Shown here: positions 53,776 to 55,541 of the stretch, piece after piece
Numbering within the stretch: position 1 is the stretch's first letter
Layout of the letters: each line of letters starts with the position of its first letter
Source of the DNA: a bacterium 1XD21-13
Lineage (GTDB): Bacteria > Bacillota > Clostridia > Lachnospirales > Lachnospiraceae
Length of the DNA: 55,541 nucleotides
Reading direction: 5' to 3'
Assembly (NCBI GenBank): GCA_009917555.1
Contig: QZDX01000024.1
Location: 1-55,541, forward strand
Notes under the pieces: generated by a model
Database searches by the model: none
Told to the model about the DNA's origin: nothing
Seen by the model: the letters and a program-made list of their open reading frames with translations, nothing else
Program-made: the position numbers and the translations under genes

Positions 53776-53805
53776 ATCATGCATCTATTTTTTTATACTT
53801 GTCAA
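53776..53805 (-). promoter_or_regulatory. Possible promoter of the response regulator/kinase genes
   Basis: Minus strand consensus TTGACA, 18-base spacer, CATGAT, about 70 bases before the start. The -10 is weak. Confidence 0.5.
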
Positions 53806-53873
53806 CTATGGTTGGATGAATTTAATAAAAATTAAGAATCCGCTACTTCCCGTTTGCACTGTTACAGTAAATC

Positions 53874-53929
53874 GAAAAAGAAGTTGTCGGAAAATGACGA
53901 ATCCCTTACTTCCTGACAACTTCTTTTTC
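53874..53929 (-). terminator. Terminator after the sigma/anti-sigma operon
   Basis: GAAAAAGAAGTTGTC and GACAACTTCTTTTTC are perfect 15-base arms, giving a U-rich tail, about 30 bases past the stop of the downstream gene. Confidence 0.85.
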
Positions 53930-53960
53930 TGCAGCTTTAACTTTTTATTTTATAGTTTTT

Positions 53961-54497
53961 CTATTCCTGGGCATTCACACGAAGTGTATTGTCCTCCAGA
54001 GTTCCTCCCACCTTATATTGATATCTCTTCCCATTTATTTCAAAGATTCCCTCATGGCTTTCCGATGTCAAAGCATCTGTAATATCAATCCGAAAGACTC
54101 CATTGATATCCAAAAGCAGATGATCCTCCTCCCGCACGGTGCGGCATGTATCCGATAAATCAGTTCCCAGAATTTCCTCTTCTCCCACAAAACCGGTATA
54201 GTATGTGATTCCATCTTCCGTGCGTTTTTCCATTTCCATGGGCACTTCCCGCCCATCCTTTGTGGTCAAAATGATGATCCAGGGGGTTCCCGTTGCTGCG
54301 TAAGAAATTATGTTGCTTGAAATCAATGCCAGGGCCAATGCGGCTGCGGCCACACAGCTCCTGCGTAATATCCTTGTGCTCTTTTTCTTATTATGTTCCT
54401 GTCCCATAGCTTCCACCTTTCTCAGCAGTTCCACAGAAGCATGTACTTCTTTAAAGGTCTCCTGATAATATTTTCTGTTTTCCTTGTCACCTGTCAT
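53961..54497 (-). CDS. Probable membrane-bound anti-sigma factor
   Basis: A 178-residue protein: a cytoplasmic N-terminus (about 45 residues, Lys/Glu-rich), one transmembrane segment (CVAAAALALALISSNIISYA), and an extracellular beta-rich domain (GREVPMEMEKRTEDGITYYT, then FRIDITDAL). It overlaps the sigma factor stop (ATGA) with GGAGG seven bases before the ATG. This layout and position are typical of anti-sigma factors that hold an ECF sigma at the membrane. No clear family signature was seen, so the role comes mainly from context. Confidence 0.75.
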   Translation of the reverse strand: MTGDKENRKYYQETFKEVHASVELLRKVEAMGQEHNKKKSTRILRRSCVAAAALALALISSNIISYAATGTPWIIILTTKDGREVPMEMEKRTEDGITYYTGFVGEEEILGTDLSDTCRTVREEDHLLLDINGVFRIDITDALTSESHEGIFEINGKRYQYKVGGTLEDNTLRVNAQE

Positions 54498-54970
54498 TTC
54501 CACGCCTCCTTTAATTGTTGTCTTAATTTTTCCCGTGCCCGCATTAAGCGGGTCTGAATGGCAGTTTCGGAGATGTGAAGAAGTTCTGCAATTTCTTTTA
54601 TGCTGTATCCCTCATAATAGTAAAGGTAGGTAACTTCCCGGTATTTAGAAGACAATTTCTGTACGGCCTGAAACAATTCATTGCATTCCGGTTCCGAGAA
54701 CTCCGGTTCTGTCTGCGTTTCCTCCAAAGAAATCACTTTCTTTCTCCAAAAGGAACGCCACAGGCTGTTGGTTTCATTTATTGTTACACGGATCAGCCAT
54801 TTGCGGATATGCTCCTCATCCTTAAATTCCGAATTTCTCTCTAAGAGTTTCAGAAAAGTACTCTGAACAATGTCTTCCGCATCCTGAGGATTTTTGCAGC
54901 CGCTCAAGGCAACCCGGTATACCGTGTCCAGGTATTGATGGACAATCCGTATGTACTCTGCGTCTTCCAA
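54494..54970 (-). CDS. ECF-type RNA polymerase sigma factor
   Basis: A 158-residue sigma factor. Region 2 reads YRVALSGCKNPQDAEDIVQS and FLKLLERNSEF. Region 4 has TYLYYYEGYSIKEIAELLHI and ETAIQTRLMRAREKLRQQLK. I choose a TTG start at 54970, 7 bases after a strong AGGAGGTGA. The 20 in-frame codons before it have no family similarity and cross the ribosome site. Its own promoter is upstream. The trigger and target genes are not visible; the Bce module next to it suggests envelope stress. Confidence 0.9.
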   Translation of the reverse strand: MEDAEYIRIVHQYLDTVYRVALSGCKNPQDAEDIVQSTFLKLLERNSEFKDEEHIRKWLIRVTINETNSLWRSFWRKKVISLEETQTEPEFSEPECNELFQAVQKLSSKYREVTYLYYYEGYSIKEIAELLHISETAIQTRLMRAREKLRQQLKEAWK

Positions 54971-55170
54971 TATCTCACCTCCTACTTCCGGTTTCGTAAT
55001 ATCTCTCACCGTACACTGGTATGAAATCAATCTCCATTTGCAGGTGCGTGTGTCTGAAAGTTGATTTGTGTACTGGGGCAGATATTAGTGCGTTGTTTTG
55101 AAAGGCCCTTCAATATAAGAACGGACCATGGGGTGGGGATATCACATTTTTTCTTCTATTTTATGTTTAT

Positions 55171-55198
55171 ATTATACTTTGAACAGGGCATTGATCAA
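55171..55198 (-). promoter_or_regulatory. Promoter of the sigma factor operon
   Basis: Minus strand TTGATC, 16-base spacer, TATAAT, about 200 bases before the start. Its -35 box shares the palindrome TTGATCAA (55191-55198) with the opposite promoter. Confidence 0.65.
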
Positions 55199-55219
55199 TG
55201 GATGCTCTTTTTATATAAT
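55191..55219 (+). promoter_or_regulatory. Promoter of the kptA-like gene
   Basis: Plus strand TTGATC, 17-base spacer, TATAAT, about 77 bases before the start codon. Confidence 0.7.
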
Positions 55220-55295
55220 GGATAAAAGACTTTTACAGAAAATATTGTTGAAGCTGTTGTTATGATAAGCAAAGTGGAACGGAGACGGAATCACT

Positions 55296-55511
55296 ATGAG
55301 AAACGAATCTAATAAAAAAACAAGCAACTTTATCAGCCTTATCCTTCGTCATAATCCCGGTGCTATAGGAATTAAGCTGGACGAACACGGCTGGGCAGAT
55401 GTAGAAGAATTGATTCAAGGAGTGAATAAAGCGGGGAAGGCTCTGGATCTGGATCTGCTAAAGGAGATAGTGAATATTCTAACGCTTCGGAGCCACCGTT
55501 TTATCGCTTGA
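55296..55511 (+). pseudogene. kptA: RNA 2'-phosphotransferase (KptA/Tpt1), truncated
   Basis: The first 60 or so codons match the N-terminus of KptA, the NAD-dependent enzyme that removes an RNA 2'-phosphate: FISLILRHNPGAIGIKLDEH and GWADVEELIQGVNKAG, followed by LDLLKEIVN. Full proteins have about 180 residues. After KEIVN the sequence changes to ILTLRSHRFIA and stops. At the same place short direct repeats begin, so the gene appears interrupted, probably by an element that continues beyond the window. Confidence 0.75.
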
Positions 55512-55519
55512 GAGCCACC
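55490..55519. repeat. Short direct repeats, possible mobile-element end
   Basis: GAGCCACC occurs at 55490-55497 and again at 55512-55519, starting where kptA similarity is lost. Multiple short terminal repeats are a feature of some insertion sequences (for example IS21-type ends). The element itself is outside the window. Confidence 0.4.
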
Positions 55520-55541
55520 TCGGATTTTAACACTTTAGAGC

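Noticed and set aside
1-55541. CRISPR arrays, tRNA or rRNA genes, prophage or complete insertion sequences
   Set aside because: None was recognised while reading: no regularly spaced repeats, no cloverleaf or rRNA sequence, and no transposase or integrase frame.

Overview
The window is chromosomal DNA from a Gram-positive anaerobe, most likely a gut member of the Lachnospiraceae (Clostridia). The evidence is the Firmicutes-type S10-spc ribosomal operon with a zinc-type S14 and a KOW-protein gene between map and infA, together with a BceRSAB-type module, Aga-type PTS genes and a secreted M60 mucinase-like protease. Species cannot be assigned from the sequence alone. Almost everything lies on the minus strand.

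Region by region. 1-8.9 kb is an eight-gene minus-strand operon: two tandem ADP-ribosylglycohydrolase-family proteins, a GntR/HutC repressor, a PfkB kinase, and a BMP-type nucleoside-like ABC importer (lipoprotein, ATPase, two permeases). It has a clear promoter, and two matching palindromes with GTATATAC half-sites probably bind the repressor. 9.0-10.9 kb is an AT-rich three-gene island: a RelA/SpoT-domain protein, a 67-residue protein and a 189-residue protein. 10.97-24.0 kb is the S10-spc ribosomal protein operon (rpsJ to infA) with a promoter, a leader of about 300 nt and several intercistronic hairpins. The usual continuation after infA (rpmJ-rpsM-rpsK-rpsD-rpoA-rplQ) is absent and the AT-rich island stands in its place.

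24-32 kb holds single genes: an orphan hypothetical, putP, a TetR regulator divergent from a methyltransferase, two small membrane proteins, class II fructose-bisphosphate aldolase, and a PurF-like protein whose second residue is Gly instead of the catalytic Cys. 31.7-36.6 kb is a decaying N-acetylgalactosamine-type PTS locus. A 1,746-bp inversion (34136-35881) cuts both agaS and the IIB gene in two, and most other genes there carry a frameshift, a nonsense codon or a deletion. Intact nagA and gatZ/kbaZ lie next to it on the plus strand.

39.4-48.9 kb encodes a surface system: a C39-like membrane protease, an 1816-residue secreted M60-like metalloprotease with a dockerin-like repeat pair, fibronectin III and discoidin-like modules, a membrane protein with a possible cohesin-like ectodomain, and a lipoprotein. 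48.9-53.8 kb is a Bce-type antimicrobial-peptide sensing and resistance module (ATPase, permease, sensor kinase, response regulator) with a matching operator. 53.9-55.5 kb holds an ECF sigma factor with a membrane-bound partner, then a kptA gene that stops matching its family after about 60 codons, next to short repeats that may mark a mobile-element end.

The points most worth following are the exactly reconstructable inversion and surrounding gene decay, the RelA/SpoT island at the ribosomal synteny break, the possible dockerin/cohesin pair around the M60 protease, the yegTUVW-like double-glycohydrolase operon, and the Cys-less PurF homologue.
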